44,247 nt of DNA from contig CAIMAQ010000107.1 in NCBI GenBank assembly GCA_903839035.1, forward strand, positions 1 through 44,247. The letters run 5' to 3'. A model generated the notes under the pieces. It made no database searches. It was given only the letters and a program-made list of their open reading frames with translations, and was not told the DNA's origin. The position numbers and the translations under genes are program-made. The DNA is from an uncultured Opitutia bacterium (GTDB lineage Bacteria > Verrucomicrobiota > Verrucomicrobiia > Opitutales > Opitutaceae). Positions 16,314 to 25,732 of this stretch are shown piece after piece; positions within the stretch are counted from its first letter, which is position 1; every line of letters starts with the position of its first letter.

Positions 16314-16375
16314 AGAATAGCAGACGCCCGGCAATCCGGCCACGCCCCGGTTGCTGGAGGCTGTGCATTTCTTGC
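16314..16375 (-). promoter_or_regulatory. P6: predicted AraC-type operator and promoter of hemN
   Basis: Toward hemN, GCAAGAAATGCA (from 16375) and GCAAC (from 16354) are 21 bp apart. TATTCT at 16319-16314, preceded by TGC, lies 30 bp beyond the proximal GCAAC and is one of the best -10 matches of the set. The predicted start is near 16307, 13 nt before the TTG start codon. Confidence 0.65.
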
Positions 16376-16416
16376 GGTGATCCCGGACGAGTCCAGCCGG
16401 GAAAACGGCGATTCCG

Positions 16417-16478
16417 CCAAGATCTGCGTGATGATTCGCAAGCGCTGCTGGGCCGGAGACCCGGAATCCTGCGATGAT
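16417..16478 (+). promoter_or_regulatory. P7: predicted AraC-type operator and promoter of hypE
   Basis: CCAAGATCTGCG (from 16417) and GCAAGCGCTGCT (from 16438) are 21 bp apart. GATGAT at 16473-16478, preceded by TGC, lies at the standard 30-bp distance. It is back to back with P6, so the 314-bp hemN-hypE gap holds two divergent promoters of the same class. The predicted start is near 16485, about 124 nt before the hypE ATG. Confidence 0.6.
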
Positions 16479-16608
16479 GTTACCCGTCAGATTCCCCTGT
16501 TCCATGATGAACCCTTACCCCCAGGTCGCCCGGAAGGTGTCGCCGATTCCCCCGGTTTCGGCTGCGCCAACGCCGCCCTGGACGGTTGCGGGCTAGCAAT
16601 AGCACCCG

Positions 16609-17670
16609 ATGGCCACCTCCGCCGATCTCTCCGGACTCCAATGTCCCGTGCCTTTACCGCATCGGACGGAGATCACCGTGGGACACGGCGGCGGTGGCCG
16701 GCTGACACAGGACCTGCTGGACCGGGTCTTCCGGCCGGCCTTCGGCAACCCGGCGCTCGATTCCCAGCATGACGGCGCGATGTTGATGCCGCCGGTGGGC
16801 TGCCGGCTGGCGTTCACGACGGACTCCCACGTGGTCAGTCCCCTGTTTTTTCCCGGTGGCGACATCGGTGAACTGGCGGTCAATGGCACCGTCAACGACC
16901 TCTGCATGTGCGGGGCGCGGCCCCGTTGGCTCAGTGCCGGCTTCATCCTCGAGGAGGGGCTTCCCATCGCCACGCTGGAGCGCGTGGTGGCGTCGATGCG
17001 GGACGCCGCCCAGGCGGCCGGGGTGAGCATTGTAACCGGCGACACGAAGGTCGTGGAGCGCGGCAAGGGTGACGGACTTTATGTGACCACGTCCGGGGTG
17101 GGCGTGATCGAAACCCCACTGGTGGTGGCGCCCTCTTCCATCCGCGCCGGGGATGTCGTGATCCTGAGCGGTGACATCGGCCGCCACGGCATCGCCATCA
17201 TGGCGACCCGGGCGGGCCTGAGTTTCGAAAGCGAAATCCAAAGCGATTGCGCGCCGCTGGTGACACCGGTGCACGCCCTGTTGGGCGCGGGCCTGGAAGT
17301 CCATTGCCTGCGCGACCTGACCCGCGGCGGACTCGCGACGGCGCTGGTCGAGCTGGCGGAGACAGCCCATGTGGGCATCGAGATGGACACTGCGAACGTC
17401 CCGGTGTCCGAGCTCGTGCAGGGCGCGTGTGAAATCCTCGGGCTCGACCCGTTGTACGTGGCCAACGAAGGCCGGTTTGTGTGCGTGCTGCCCGAGTCGC
17501 AGGCCACGCGGGCGTTGAGCATTCTCCAGAAGTCGGCGCTGGAACAATCCGCGGTGATCATCGGCCGCGTCACGGCCGGTCCGGCCGGGCAGGTGACGCA
17601 GCGGAGCATCATCGGCTCTGAGCGGATCGTGGACCGCCTGAGTGGCGAGCAGTTACCGCGGATTTGCTAG
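16609..17670 (+). CDS. hypE: Hydrogenase maturation protein HypE (carbamoyl dehydratase)
   Basis: HypE accepts a carbamoyl group from HypF on its C-terminal cysteine and dehydrates it with ATP to a thiocyanate, the source of the CN ligands of the [NiFe] site. The 353-residue protein ends in PRIC, with the essential terminal Cys, and has the AIR-synthase-like features [37 protein letters not shown] and [12 protein letters not shown]. The gene stands alone on the plus strand, convergent with hypD (20 bp between stops), and has its own operator P7, while the other hyp genes form one minus-strand run. Confidence 0.95.
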   Translation: MATSADLSGLQCPVPLPHRTEITVGHGGGGRLTQDLLDRVFRPAFGNPALDSQHDGAMLMPPVGCRLAFTTDSHVVSPLFFPGGDIGELAVNGTVNDLCMCGARPRWLSAGFILEEGLPIATLERVVASMRDAAQAAGVSIVTGDTKVVERGKGDGLYVTTSGVGVIETPLVVAPSSIRAGDVVILSGDIGRHGIAIMATRAGLSFESEIQSDCAPLVTPVHALLGAGLEVHCLRDLTRGGLATALVELAETAHVGIEMDTANVPVSELVQGACEILGLDPLYVANEGRFVCVLPESQATRALSILQKSALEQSAVIIGRVTAGPAGQVTQRSIIGSERIVDRLSGEQLPRIC

Positions 17671-17690
17671 GCCGGGCCGGGATTCCGGGC

Positions 17691-18806
17691 TCAGACCACG
17701 GTGACCGCGGCGGGCGTCTCGAGCCGGTGGCGGTAACGGTAGTAGGCGGCGCAGGCGCCTTCGCTGGAAACCATGGGGGCGCCGAGCGGGTGCTCGGGAT
17801 TGCAGCGCGTGCCGAAGGCGGGGCAGTCATGGGGCTTTTTCACGCCGCGCATGATGGCGCCGCTGATGCATTCCGTGGCGCACGTGGCGCCCGCCTTGGC
17901 CAGCGGGAAGCGGCGGCCGGCATCGTAGGCCGCGTAGGCCGGGCGGAGGGCCAGGCCGCTTTGCGGGATGACGCCGAGCCCACGCCAGTCGCGGTCGCAG
18001 ACTTCGAAGACCTGCTCGACGATCTGGCGGGCGGGGGCGTTCCCCGCGGTGCGCACGGCGCGCGAATAGGCGTTTTCAATCTCGGCGCGGCCGGACTCGA
18101 GTTGCTGTACGCAGCGCAGGATGCCCTCCATGATGTCCACCGGCTCGAAGCCGGTGATGATGATCGGTGCGCCGAATTCGCGCGCGATCGGGCCATACTC
18201 CGCGGTACCCATGATGGCGCACACGTGGCCGGCGGCGAGGAAGCCCTGCACGCAGTTTTCCGGGGAGCCGAGGATGGCGCGCATCGCCGGCGGCACCAGG
18301 ACGTGGGACGTCAGGATGGAAAAATTCTTCACCTGCTCGCGCTCGGCGCGCAGGACCGACAGCGCGTTGGCCGGCGCGGTGGTCTCGAAGCCCACGGCAA
18401 AGAACACGACCTGCTTGGTGGGGTTTTCCTTGGCGAGGGTCACCGCATCGAGCGGCGAGTACACGATCCGGACGTCAGCGCCGCGGGCCTTGGAGGTGAG
18501 GAGGTCCACGCCATTGCCCGGCACGCGCAGCATGTCGCCAAACGAACACAGGATCGCGCCATGGTGCAGCGCGAGCTCGACGGCCTGGTCAATCAGGTCG
18601 GCGCTGGTGACGCAGACCGGGCAGCCCGGGCCGTGGACGAGCGTGACGAGCTTGGGCAGCAGGTCATCGAGGCCGAACTTGACGATGGCGTGCGTCTGGC
18701 CGCCGCAGATTTCCATGAGTGTCCACGGCTTCGTCACCGTGCGCGCAATCGCTGCGGCCAGCTGGTGGACGAGGGCGGCGTCGCGGTATTCGTCGACGTA
18801 TTTCAT
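17691..18806 (-). CDS. hypD: Hydrogenase maturation protein HypD
   Basis: HypD carries a [4Fe-4S] cluster and, with HypC, forms the scaffold on which Fe(CN)2CO is built. The 371-residue protein has CGGQTH (from Cys34), GPGCPVC (Cys62, Cys65), GFETTAP and the C-terminal cysteine-rich segment ([16 protein letters not shown]). Its start overlaps the hypC stop by four bases (ATGA), so translation is probably coupled and stoichiometric with HypC. It is the last gene of the hypABFCD run. Confidence 0.95.
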   Translation of the reverse strand: MKYVDEYRDAALVHQLAAAIARTVTKPWTLMEICGGQTHAIVKFGLDDLLPKLVTLVHGPGCPVCVTSADLIDQAVELALHHGAILCSFGDMLRVPGNGVDLLTSKARGADVRIVYSPLDAVTLAKENPTKQVVFFAVGFETTAPANALSVLRAEREQVKNFSILTSHVLVPPAMRAILGSPENCVQGFLAAGHVCAIMGTAEYGPIAREFGAPIIITGFEPVDIMEGILRCVQQLESGRAEIENAYSRAVRTAGNAPARQIVEQVFEVCDRDWRGLGVIPQSGLALRPAYAAYDAGRRFPLAKAGATCATECISGAIMRGVKKPHDCPAFGTRCNPEHPLGAPMVSSEGACAAYYRYRHRLETPAAVTVV

Positions 18807-19105
18807 GACGGGCGGGTGCTGAGGACGATGCGTTTGGCTTCGTCCGGTGGCGGGGAAGGGGGGATGTCCAGGCCGTCGAGCTCGCCCATGGCCCGGAGGT
18901 AGCGGTAGGTTTCCTCGGCCTCCTGCGGGTCGATGACGCTGATGGCGACACCGACGTGAACGAGGACGAAGTCGCCGAGGCGGGCCTCGGGGGTGCAGGT
19001 GAGGCTGACGAGCTTGATGACGCCGGCGAAGCTGACCTTGGCGGCGCGGAGCAGGGGATCGTCACCCAAGATTTCGAGAATTTTACCGGGAACGGCGAGG
19101 CACAT
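18803..19105 (-). CDS. hypC: Hydrogenase maturation chaperone HypC
   Basis: The 100-residue protein begins MCLAVPGKI, with the conserved Cys2 that binds the iron precursor and HypD. The rest shows the OB-fold pattern of HypC/HupF (VKLVSL-type strand, [16 protein letters not shown]). The C-terminal tail after about residue 80 is Pro-rich and longer than in the shortest homologues. It lies 21 bp downstream of hypF and overlaps hypD. Confidence 0.94.
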   Translation of the reverse strand: MCLAVPGKILEILGDDPLLRAAKVSFAGVIKLVSLTCTPEARLGDFVLVHVGVAISVIDPQEAEETYRYLRAMGELDGLDIPPSPPPDEAKRIVLSTRPS

Positions 19106-19126
19106 GGTGGGGACGGGTTGCGGGGG

Positions 19127-21439
19127 TTACGAGGGAAGTGAAACGGAAGACAGTTGCCAGAGGGCCGCGAGGGCCTGGCCGGCGGCGATGGAATTGTCGT
19201 TGGGGGACAGGCGCTGGTGGACTAGCACGCGGAAACCGGCCGCGGTGAGGGCCGCGGACGCGAGGGAGTGGAGCAGGGCGTTCTGGAAGCAACCGCCGGT
19301 GAGCACGACGGTGCCGGCGCCGGCCTGTCGTGCGACGTCCACCATGGCGCGGACCAGGCCGCGGTGCAGGGCCGCGGCATTGGCGGCCGCGTTGTGGTAC
19401 GGGTGCAGGAGCTGGCTGACGGCGAGGCCCCAGTCGACCTCGAGCCGGGCGCCGCGCGTGGCGGACGGGATGACGGGGAAAGGCAGCGCCTCGTCCGAGG
19501 GCGCGGCGGTGGTGGCGGCGGCCTCGACGGCGAGGGGCACCTGACCCTCGAAGGCGTTGTTCTGACCCAGGCCGAGCAGGGCGCCAAAGGCATCGAACAG
19601 CCGGCCCGCGCTCGAGCACAGCGGGGAGTTGAGTTGCTGGGCGAGCATGGTGCCGAAGAGCGCCGTCTCGCGCTCGCCGCAGTGCAGGTGCGCGGCCACG
19701 TCCGGGAGGAGATTCAGTTCGTGCGCCAGGCCCAGCGCCACGCGCCGCGCGTCGCGGACGGCGGCGCCGCTGCCGGGCAGACGGAAGGGACGCAGCCGGG
19801 CGAAGCGCTCGGCCTGGTTGTTTTGGAGCAGCAGGAATTCGCCGCCCCACACGGTGCCGTCGGGACCATGACCCGTGCCATCCCACGCAATGCCGAGGAC
19901 GTCATGGGCGGGCTGGCCGTGTTCCAGCAGGCAGGCGAGCACGTGCGCGAGGTGGTGCTGCACCGCGAGGCGTGGCAGGCCGGTGCGTTCGGCGTAGTGG
20001 GTGGACGCGTAGTCGGGGTGCTGGTCGTGAACCACGGCGGCGAAGTGCGCGCCCTGCAGTTCACCGAGGGTGGTGATCGTCTGCTCGAACAGCCGGTGGG
20101 TCGCGACCCCCTCCAGGTCGCCGAGGTGGGGACTGAGCACGACCGAGGTGCCTGCGGCCACGGCGATGGTGTTCTTCATCTGGCCGCCGACGCAGAGCAC
20201 CGGGGCCGCCAGCCGGCCGGGCAGCGCCAGCGGTGTGGGGGCGTAGCCGCGCGCGCGCCGCAGCAGGATGGGGGCGTGGTGATCGGCGAGCCGGACCACT
20301 GAATCATCCACCGCCCGCGCGATGGACCGGTCATGATCGAGAAACAGGTCCGCGATTCCCGCGAGCCGCCGGTGGGCCTCGGCGGGATCGGTGCACAGCG
20401 GCTCCTCGGACAAGTTGGCACTCGTGGCGACGAGGGGAAAATTGACCGACTCGAGCAGCAGCACGTGCAGCGGGTTGGACGGCAGGAGCGCGCCGATCCA
20501 GGGATTGCCCGGGGCGATGCCGGCGGCGAGAGCGGCGTGCTTGGTGTCGGTGCGGCGCGGCACGAGCACGATAGGGGCGGCCGGCGACCGGAGGAGATTG
20601 GCGGCGGCGGCTGAGACCGTGGCAAAGTGGCGGAGCTGGTCGAGGTCGCGGAACATCACGGCCAGCGGCTTTTCATCGCGGTGCTTGCGCGCACGAAGCG
20701 CGGTTATGGCCGGCCCGTTGGTCGCGTCGCACATGAAATGGTAGCCGCCCACGCCCTTGACCGCCAGGATCGCTCCGCCGCTGAGAAATTCACCCGTGGT
20801 GCGGAGCGCGGCCTCGCGCTCGGCCTTCACCCCGCCGTTGGCGTCCGTGAGGCTGAGATGGGGTCCGCAAACCGGGCACGCGTTGGGCTCGGCGTGGAAG
20901 CGCCGACTGGCGGGATCGTCGTATTCGCGCTGGCAGTCCGGGCATTGGCGGAATGCGCGCATGGTGGTGTGCGGACGGTCGTAGGGCAGGCGCTCGATGA
21001 GGGAGTAGCGCGGGCCACACTGCGTGCAGTTGATGAACGGATAGCGGTGGCGCCGGTTGGCGGGATCGAGGAGTTCGCGGCGGCAGTCGTCACACAGGGC
21101 GAGATCGGGCGGGATGGCGGTGGTGATTTCCCCGCCGGGACCGCTGAGTGCGATGGCGAACCGCGCGCCCACGGGGGCGTCGGCGGGACCGGGCTCCAAT
21201 TCGTCCAGCGCGGTGACGACCGCGGCATCCGGGGCGGCATGCACGAGGGCCTCCTCGAGCGCCGCGACGTGGCGGGCGTCACCGGCGGCGCGAATGAGCA
21301 CGCCCTCGGCGTCATTGCGCACCCAGCCGGCGAGGCCGAGGTGCGTGGCGGTGCGGTGGACGAACGGCCGGTAGCCCACGCCCTGCACCGTGCCGCGGAC
21401 GCGGATCAGCACGTCGGTGACTGGCGGGGTGGCGGGCAT
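19127..21439 (-). CDS. hypF: Carbamoyltransferase HypF
   Basis: HypF makes carbamoyl-AMP from carbamoyl phosphate and transfers the carbamoyl group to HypE. At 770 residues it shows the standard order: N-terminal acylphosphatase domain (GTVQGVGYRPFVHR), two zinc-finger pairs (CDDC...CTQC and CPDC...CPVC), a YrdC-like domain (ILAVKGVGGYHFMCDA), and a C-terminal Kae1-like domain (HDQHPDY, HHLAHVLAC, GIAWDGTGHGPDGTVWGGE). No break or missing domain was seen. It lies between hypB and hypC with gaps of 15 and 21 bp. Confidence 0.95.
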   Translation of the reverse strand: MPATPPVTDVLIRVRGTVQGVGYRPFVHRTATHLGLAGWVRNDAEGVLIRAAGDARHVAALEEALVHAAPDAAVVTALDELEPGPADAPVGARFAIALSGPGGEITTAIPPDLALCDDCRRELLDPANRRHRYPFINCTQCGPRYSLIERLPYDRPHTTMRAFRQCPDCQREYDDPASRRFHAEPNACPVCGPHLSLTDANGGVKAEREAALRTTGEFLSGGAILAVKGVGGYHFMCDATNGPAITALRARKHRDEKPLAVMFRDLDQLRHFATVSAAAANLLRSPAAPIVLVPRRTDTKHAALAAGIAPGNPWIGALLPSNPLHVLLLESVNFPLVATSANLSEEPLCTDPAEAHRRLAGIADLFLDHDRSIARAVDDSVVRLADHHAPILLRRARGYAPTPLALPGRLAAPVLCVGGQMKNTIAVAAGTSVVLSPHLGDLEGVATHRLFEQTITTLGELQGAHFAAVVHDQHPDYASTHYAERTGLPRLAVQHHLAHVLACLLEHGQPAHDVLGIAWDGTGHGPDGTVWGGEFLLLQNNQAERFARLRPFRLPGSGAAVRDARRVALGLAHELNLLPDVAAHLHCGERETALFGTMLAQQLNSPLCSSAGRLFDAFGALLGLGQNNAFEGQVPLAVEAAATTAAPSDEALPFPVIPSATRGARLEVDWGLAVSQLLHPYHNAAANAAALHRGLVRAMVDVARQAGAGTVVLTGGCFQNALLHSLASAALTAAGFRVLVHQRLSPNDNSIAAGQALAALWQLSSVSLPS

Positions 21440-21454
21440 GGGGTGAAGGGAAAC

Positions 21455-22270
21455 TCAGCGCCGGCCGGCGCGGGCCTGCAGGAAGGCGTACCATTCCGCC
21501 ATGCCCTCGCCGGTGCGGGCGGAGAGCTGGATGATCTGGGCCTGGGGGGCGATGCGGCGGATGTTCTCGACCGCGACGTCGCGCTTGAAGCCGAGCACGT
21601 CCGCCACGTCCACCTTGGTCAGGAGAACGAGGTTGGCGGACTTGAAGATCGGCGGGTACTTGAGGGGCTTGTCCTCGCCCTCGGTGGTGGAGAGCAGCAC
21701 GACGCGCACCTGCTCGCCGAGGTCGAACGAGGCGGGACAGACGAGGTTGCCGACATTCTCGATGAAAAGGATGCGCACGCCGTCGAGGTCGATGGACTGC
21801 GCGGCGCGGGCGATCATGCCGGCGTCGAGGTGGCAGACCGTGCCGGTGGTGATCTGCGCGACGGGGGCGTGGGGCCGGCTGAGGCGGATGCCGTCGTTGT
21901 CGGTCTCAAGGTCGCCGACGAGCACGGCGCAGCGGTTCTGCCGGCCGAACTCGTCGAGGGTGCGCTCGAGCAAGGTGGTTTTGCCGGCCCCGGGGGAGGA
22001 CACGAGGTTGAGCGCGGTGAGGCCGCGGCCGAGGAAGTAGCCGCGGTTCCGCTCGGCGAGGATGTCGTTCTTCTCGAGGAGCGGAATGTTCACGTCGACG
22101 GAGCGCACGGCGATCTCGCCGTCGGGGCTGGCGGCGAAGGCGGCGTTGATCTCGGCGGACAGCGGTCCGGAGAGGTCGCGGGTGGAGCCGGTGGCCGCGC
22201 CGGTGAGCGCATGGATGCGATAATCCGGGGCGGACTCAGGCGTGGCGGGGAGGGGGGCGGGGGAGTTCAT
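21455..22270 (-). CDS. hypB: Hydrogenase nickel-incorporation GTPase HypB
   Basis: HypB delivers nickel to the large subunit with HypA, using GTP. The 271-residue protein has the P-loop SSPGAGKTTLL (about 91-100), VGDLETDNDG, the metal-binding CH pair in TGTVCHLDAGM, and LTKVDVADVLGF. It lacks both the N-terminal CXXCGC nickel motif and the His-rich stretch of some homologues; its first 55 residues are instead low-complexity Ala/Pro/Ser. It is six bases downstream of hypA. Confidence 0.94.
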   Translation of the reverse strand: MNSPAPLPATPESAPDYRIHALTGAATGSTRDLSGPLSAEINAAFAASPDGEIAVRSVDVNIPLLEKNDILAERNRGYFLGRGLTALNLVSSPGAGKTTLLERTLDEFGRQNRCAVLVGDLETDNDGIRLSRPHAPVAQITTGTVCHLDAGMIARAAQSIDLDGVRILFIENVGNLVCPASFDLGEQVRVVLLSTTEGEDKPLKYPPIFKSANLVLLTKVDVADVLGFKRDVAVENIRRIAPQAQIIQLSARTGEGMAEWYAFLQARAGRR

Positions 22271-22276
22271 GATGGG

Positions 22277-22621
22277 TTACGGAAATTCCAGGCGGGCGAT
22301 GCCCAGTTCGCGGCCGGCGCGGATCTCGCCGGAGAATGCGTGACATTGCGGGCATTCGAAAATGAAGCCGCGGCCGGCGCCGAATTCGGTGTGACAGGAG
22401 GCGCAATAGGCGCGGGCCGGCACGGATTCGATTTCGAGCACGGCGCCGTCGGCCAGGCTGCCCGGCGTCAGGGCCTCGTAGGCGAAACGCAGGGCTTCCT
22501 GGTCGACCCCGGCCAGGGTGCCGATGCGCAGCACGATCCGCGAAACGCGCGTGGCGCCGTGGTTCACGGCCTGCTGCCGGATGGCGTCCAACGCCGACTG
22601 CATGATGCCGACCTCGTGCAT
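22277..22621 (-). CDS. hypA: Hydrogenase nickel-incorporation protein HypA
   Basis: The 114-residue protein starts MHEVGIMQSAL, where His2 is the nickel ligand, and has the zinc site CASC (73-76) and CPQC (90-93). The start at 22621 is chosen to give this canonical N-terminus; an ATG at 22645 would add eight residues and displace the nickel-binding amino terminus. hypA heads the hypABFCD run and is divergent from the hydrogenase operon. A single operator-like half-site, CCAAGGATTGCA, lies at 22652-22641, but no full paired operator faces hypA. Confidence 0.93.
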   Translation of the reverse strand: MHEVGIMQSALDAIRQQAVNHGATRVSRIVLRIGTLAGVDQEALRFAYEALTPGSLADGAVLEIESVPARAYCASCHTEFGAGRGFIFECPQCHAFSGEIRAGRELGIARLEFP

Positions 22622-22676
22622 AAGGCCAATAGATGCACAGTGCAATCCTTGGCGTCCAGCGTGTGGGGTCGGATTC

Positions 22677-22738
22677 GCAAGATACGCTCAGTTTTTGCCA
22701 AGTGACGCACAACAGCGCGCCGCCGGTTTCGGTACTGT
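22677..22738 (+). promoter_or_regulatory. P8: predicted AraC-type operator and promoter of the hydrogenase operon
   Basis: GCAAGATACGCT (from 22677) and CCAAGTGACGCA (from 22698) are 21 bp apart. TACTGT at 22733-22738 lies 30 bp beyond the proximal CCAAG. The predicted start is near 22745, with a leader of about 77 nt before the small-subunit ATG at 22822. It sits in the 200-bp hypA-hydrogenase gap. Confidence 0.65.
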
Positions 22739-22821
22739 GGCCCAACCCCGAACCCTGTGTTGTAACCCTCCTCCCCCCGCGCTGCGTGCCCGTTTCTGGC
22801 CGCATTCGCACCTTCCCTCCC

Positions 22822-23979
22822 ATGTCCCTCGAACTCGAAACCCTCCCCAAGGAACAGACGATCTACGACCAAGTCATCGCCCGCGGCGTGTCGCGCCGGG
22901 AATTCCTCGGCTTCTGCGCCTGGATTGGCGCGTGCATCGGCGTGCAAGGTGCCGGTGTCGACCAGGTGGTCAAGGCCCTCGAGACCAAGAAGCGCATCCC
23001 GGTGATCTGGCTCCATTTTCAGGAGTGCACCTGCTGCAGCGAGTCCTTCCTGCGCAGCTCGCACCCGATCGTCGCCGACATCCTCCTCGACAAGATCTCG
23101 CTGGACTACACGGAGACGCTGATGGCGGCCTCGGGCCACCAGGCCGAGCAGTCGCTCCAGGATGTGATCGCGAAGTACAAGGGCGAATACCTCCTCTGCA
23201 TCGAGGGCTCGGTGCCGCTCGCCGAGGACGGCGTCTATTGCTGCATCGGCGGCAAGTCGGCCAAGAGCATCGCCGAGGAAGTGGCGGAGCATGCCAAGGC
23301 GATCATCGCCTGGGGCAACTGCGCCTGTTCCGGCTGCGTGCAGGCCGCGAAACCCAATCCGACGCAGGCGATGCCGATCAAGAAAGTCATCGCCGGCAAG
23401 CCGATCATCAACGTCCAGGGCTGCCCCCCGATCGCGGAGGTCATGGCCGGCGTGCTGGTGCACCTGCTGGCCTTCGATGCCATCCCGGAGCTGGACAATC
23501 TCGGCCGCCCGAAGGCCTTCTACTCCCGCCGGGTCCACGACACGTGCTACCGCCGCCCGAACTTCGACGCCGGTCTCTTTGTCGAGAGCTTCGACGACGA
23601 GAATGCGCGGAAGGGCTATTGCCTCTACAAGGTCGGCTGCAAGGGCCCCACGACCTACAACTCCTGCGGAACGATCCGCTGGAACGGCGGCGTCAGCTTC
23701 CCAATCCAGTCGGGTCACCCGTGCATCGGCTGCTCCGAGGAAAACTTCTGGGACAAGGGTCCGTTCTACGAGCGCCTGCCCAACTTCCCGGGCTTCGGCG
23801 TCGAGGCCACGGCCGACACGCTGGGCAAAGTCGCCCTCGGCGCCGCGGCGGTGGGGGTGGCCGCACACGCGGTCATGACGAACTTCCGCAAGCGCAACGA
23901 GATCGGCGAACAGACCGGCGAAAACGCCGAGAAGGCGGAAAAAGCCGACACCGCCGTGACCGACGACCATTCCATCTAA
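22822..23979 (+). CDS. hyaA: [NiFe]-hydrogenase small subunit, group 1, O2-tolerant type
   Basis: The small subunit relays electrons from the NiFe site through iron-sulfur clusters to the membrane cytochrome b. A Tat motif SRREFLGF (residues 24-31) directs export, and a C-terminal hydrophobic helix after about residue 330 anchors it. Cys69, Cys71, Cys72, Cys167, Cys172 and Cys201 line up with the six cysteines of the [4Fe-3S] proximal cluster of Ralstonia HoxK (C17, C19, C20, C115, C120, C149), with a constant offset of 52. Cys71 and Cys172 are the supernumerary pair linked to O2 tolerance. An additional Cys169 is unusual. The ATG at 22822 puts the Tat motif at a normal distance. The large subunit follows after 18 bp. 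Confidence 0.95.
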   Translation: MSLELETLPKEQTIYDQVIARGVSRREFLGFCAWIGACIGVQGAGVDQVVKALETKKRIPVIWLHFQECTCCSESFLRSSHPIVADILLDKISLDYTETLMAASGHQAEQSLQDVIAKYKGEYLLCIEGSVPLAEDGVYCCIGGKSAKSIAEEVAEHAKAIIAWGNCACSGCVQAAKPNPTQAMPIKKVIAGKPIINVQGCPPIAEVMAGVLVHLLAFDAIPELDNLGRPKAFYSRRVHDTCYRRPNFDAGLFVESFDDENARKGYCLYKVGCKGPTTYNSCGTIRWNGGVSFPIQSGHPCIGCSEENFWDKGPFYERLPNFPGFGVEATADTLGKVALGAAAVGVAAHAVMTNFRKRNEIGEQTGENAEKAEKADTAVTDDHSI

Positions 23980-23997
23980 CTTCTACCCCCCAGCCCC

Positions 23998-25716
23998 ATG
24001 AGCACCCGCATTGTAGTTGATCCAGTCACCCGCATCGAAGGCCATCTCCGGATCGAGGCCGAAATCAAGGACGGCAAGATCGTTGACGCCTGGAGCGCCG
24101 GCACGATGGTGCGCGGCTTGGAGATCATCCTCAAGGGTCGCGACCCGCGCGACGCCTGGGCGTTCTGCGAGCGCGTCTGCGGCGTCTGCACCACCGTGCA
24201 CGCGCTGGCCTCCGTGCGCGCGGTGGAGGACGCCATTCAGGTCCAGGTCCCGCCCAACGCCGAGCTGATCCGGAACATCATGTTCTGCGCGCAGTACATG
24301 CAGGACCATGTCGTGCACTTCTACCACCTCCACGCCCTTGACTGGGTGGATGTGGTCAGCGCGCTGAAGGCCAATCCCGCGGCCACGTCGACGCTCGCGC
24401 AAAGCATCTCGCACTGGCCCAAGAGTTCGCCGGGCTATTTCTCGGATATCCAGAAACGCCTGACGAAGTTCGTCGAGAGCGGCCAGCTGGGCATCTTCGC
24501 CAACGGCTACTGGGGCCATCCCGCGTACAAGCTCCCGCCCGAGGCCAACCTCATGGCGGTCGCGCACTACCTCGAGGCGCTCGAGTGGCAGAAGGAGATC
24601 GTCAAGGTCCACACCATCTTCGGCGGCAAGAACCCGCACCCGAACTACCTGGTCGGCGGCATGCCGTGCTCGATCAACATCAACGAGGCGAATGCGATCA
24701 ACGCCGAGCGCCTCGCGATGGTGGGCGATCTGCTCAAGCAGGGCCAGCAGTTCATCGAGCAGGTTTACATTCCCGACGTCCTCGCGGTCGCCCCGTTCTA
24801 TCTGGACTGGGCGGGCATCGGCGGCGGCCTGGACAATTACCTCTGCTACGGCGACCTGCCGACCAACGGCTTCTCCGACATCAGCAGCTACAAGTTCCAG
24901 CGCGGCGCGATTCTCGGCCGCGACCTCAGCACCGTGCACCCGGTGGACCCGCGCGACGACACGGGCATTCAGGAATTCATCGACCACTCGTGGTACGAAT
25001 ACGAGGGCGCGGCCGCCGGCCTGCACCCGTGGAAGGGCGAGACAAAGCTCAAGTATTCCGGGCCCAAGCCGCCCTACGCCAATCTCGACACCGATGCCAA
25101 GTACAGCTGGCTCAAGACGCCGCGCTGGAAGGGCCACGCCATGGAAGTCGGTCCGCTGGCCCGCATGCTCGTCGGCTATGCCGGGGGCAATGCCGAGATC
25201 AAGGATGCGGTCACCGCCACCCTGGGCGCGCTCAACGCGCCGCCTTCAGTCCTGTTCTCGACGCTCGGCCGCACCGCGGCCCGCGCCATCGAGTCGCAGC
25301 TCGCGGCCCGCTGGGGTCTGGATTTCTACAACCAGCTCCTCGCGAACATCAAGGCGGGTGATACCCGGACGTTCACGCGCGAAAAATGGGAGCCTTCCTC
25401 CTGGCCGAAGCAGGCCAAGGGCGTCGGTACCAGCGAGGCGCCCCGCGGCGCGCTCGCGCACTGGATCGTCATCAACGAGCAGAAGATCGAGAATTACCAG
25501 CTGGTCGTCCCGAGCACTTGGAACGCCTCGCCCCGCGATGCCAAGGGCCAGCGCTCCGCCTACGAGGCTGCGCTCATCGGCACGCCGGTGCACGATCCGC
25601 AACAGCCGCTGGAGATCATCCGCACGATCCACTCGTTCGATCCCTGCCTCGCCTGCGCGGTGCATCTCTATGAGGACAAGAAGGAAATCGCCCGCCACGA
25701 CGTGATGGTCAACTGA
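23998..25716 (+). CDS. hyaB: [NiFe]-hydrogenase large subunit, group 1
   Basis: The catalytic subunit splits H2 at the NiFe(CN)2CO centre. The two metal-binding motifs are present: ERVCGVC (Cys61, Cys64) near the N-terminus and DPCLACAVH (Cys550, Cys553, His556) near the end. Sixteen residues follow His556 and should be removed by the maturation protease after nickel insertion. The 572-residue length is usual for group 1. It lies between the small subunit and the cytochrome b gene with gaps of 18 and 16 bp. The best family match from memory is the membrane-bound uptake type (HupL/HoxG/HyaB). Confidence 0.96.
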   Translation: MSTRIVVDPVTRIEGHLRIEAEIKDGKIVDAWSAGTMVRGLEIILKGRDPRDAWAFCERVCGVCTTVHALASVRAVEDAIQVQVPPNAELIRNIMFCAQYMQDHVVHFYHLHALDWVDVVSALKANPAATSTLAQSISHWPKSSPGYFSDIQKRLTKFVESGQLGIFANGYWGHPAYKLPPEANLMAVAHYLEALEWQKEIVKVHTIFGGKNPHPNYLVGGMPCSININEANAINAERLAMVGDLLKQGQQFIEQVYIPDVLAVAPFYLDWAGIGGGLDNYLCYGDLPTNGFSDISSYKFQRGAILGRDLSTVHPVDPRDDTGIQEFIDHSWYEYEGAAAGLHPWKGETKLKYSGPKPPYANLDTDAKYSWLKTPRWKGHAMEVGPLARMLVGYAGGNAEIKDAVTATLGALNAPPSVLFSTLGRTAARAIESQLAARWGLDFYNQLLANIKAGDTRTFTREKWEPSSWPKQAKGVGTSEAPRGALAHWIVINEQKIENYQLVVPSTWNASPRDAKGQRSAYEAALIGTPVHDPQQPLEIIRTIHSFDPCLACAVHLYEDKKEIARHDVMVN

Positions 25717-25732
25717 ACCGGAGGCCCACCCC

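Noticed and set aside
16295-16441. Longer hemN starting at ATG 16441
   Set aside because: The added 49 residues have no family similarity and would contain promoter P6 and its -10 hexamer; the TTG at 16294 gives the usual HemN length.
22641-22652. Operator for hypA
   Set aside because: CCAAGGATTGCA is a good single half-site but has no partner at 21 bp, and a start at the standard distance would fall inside hypA.
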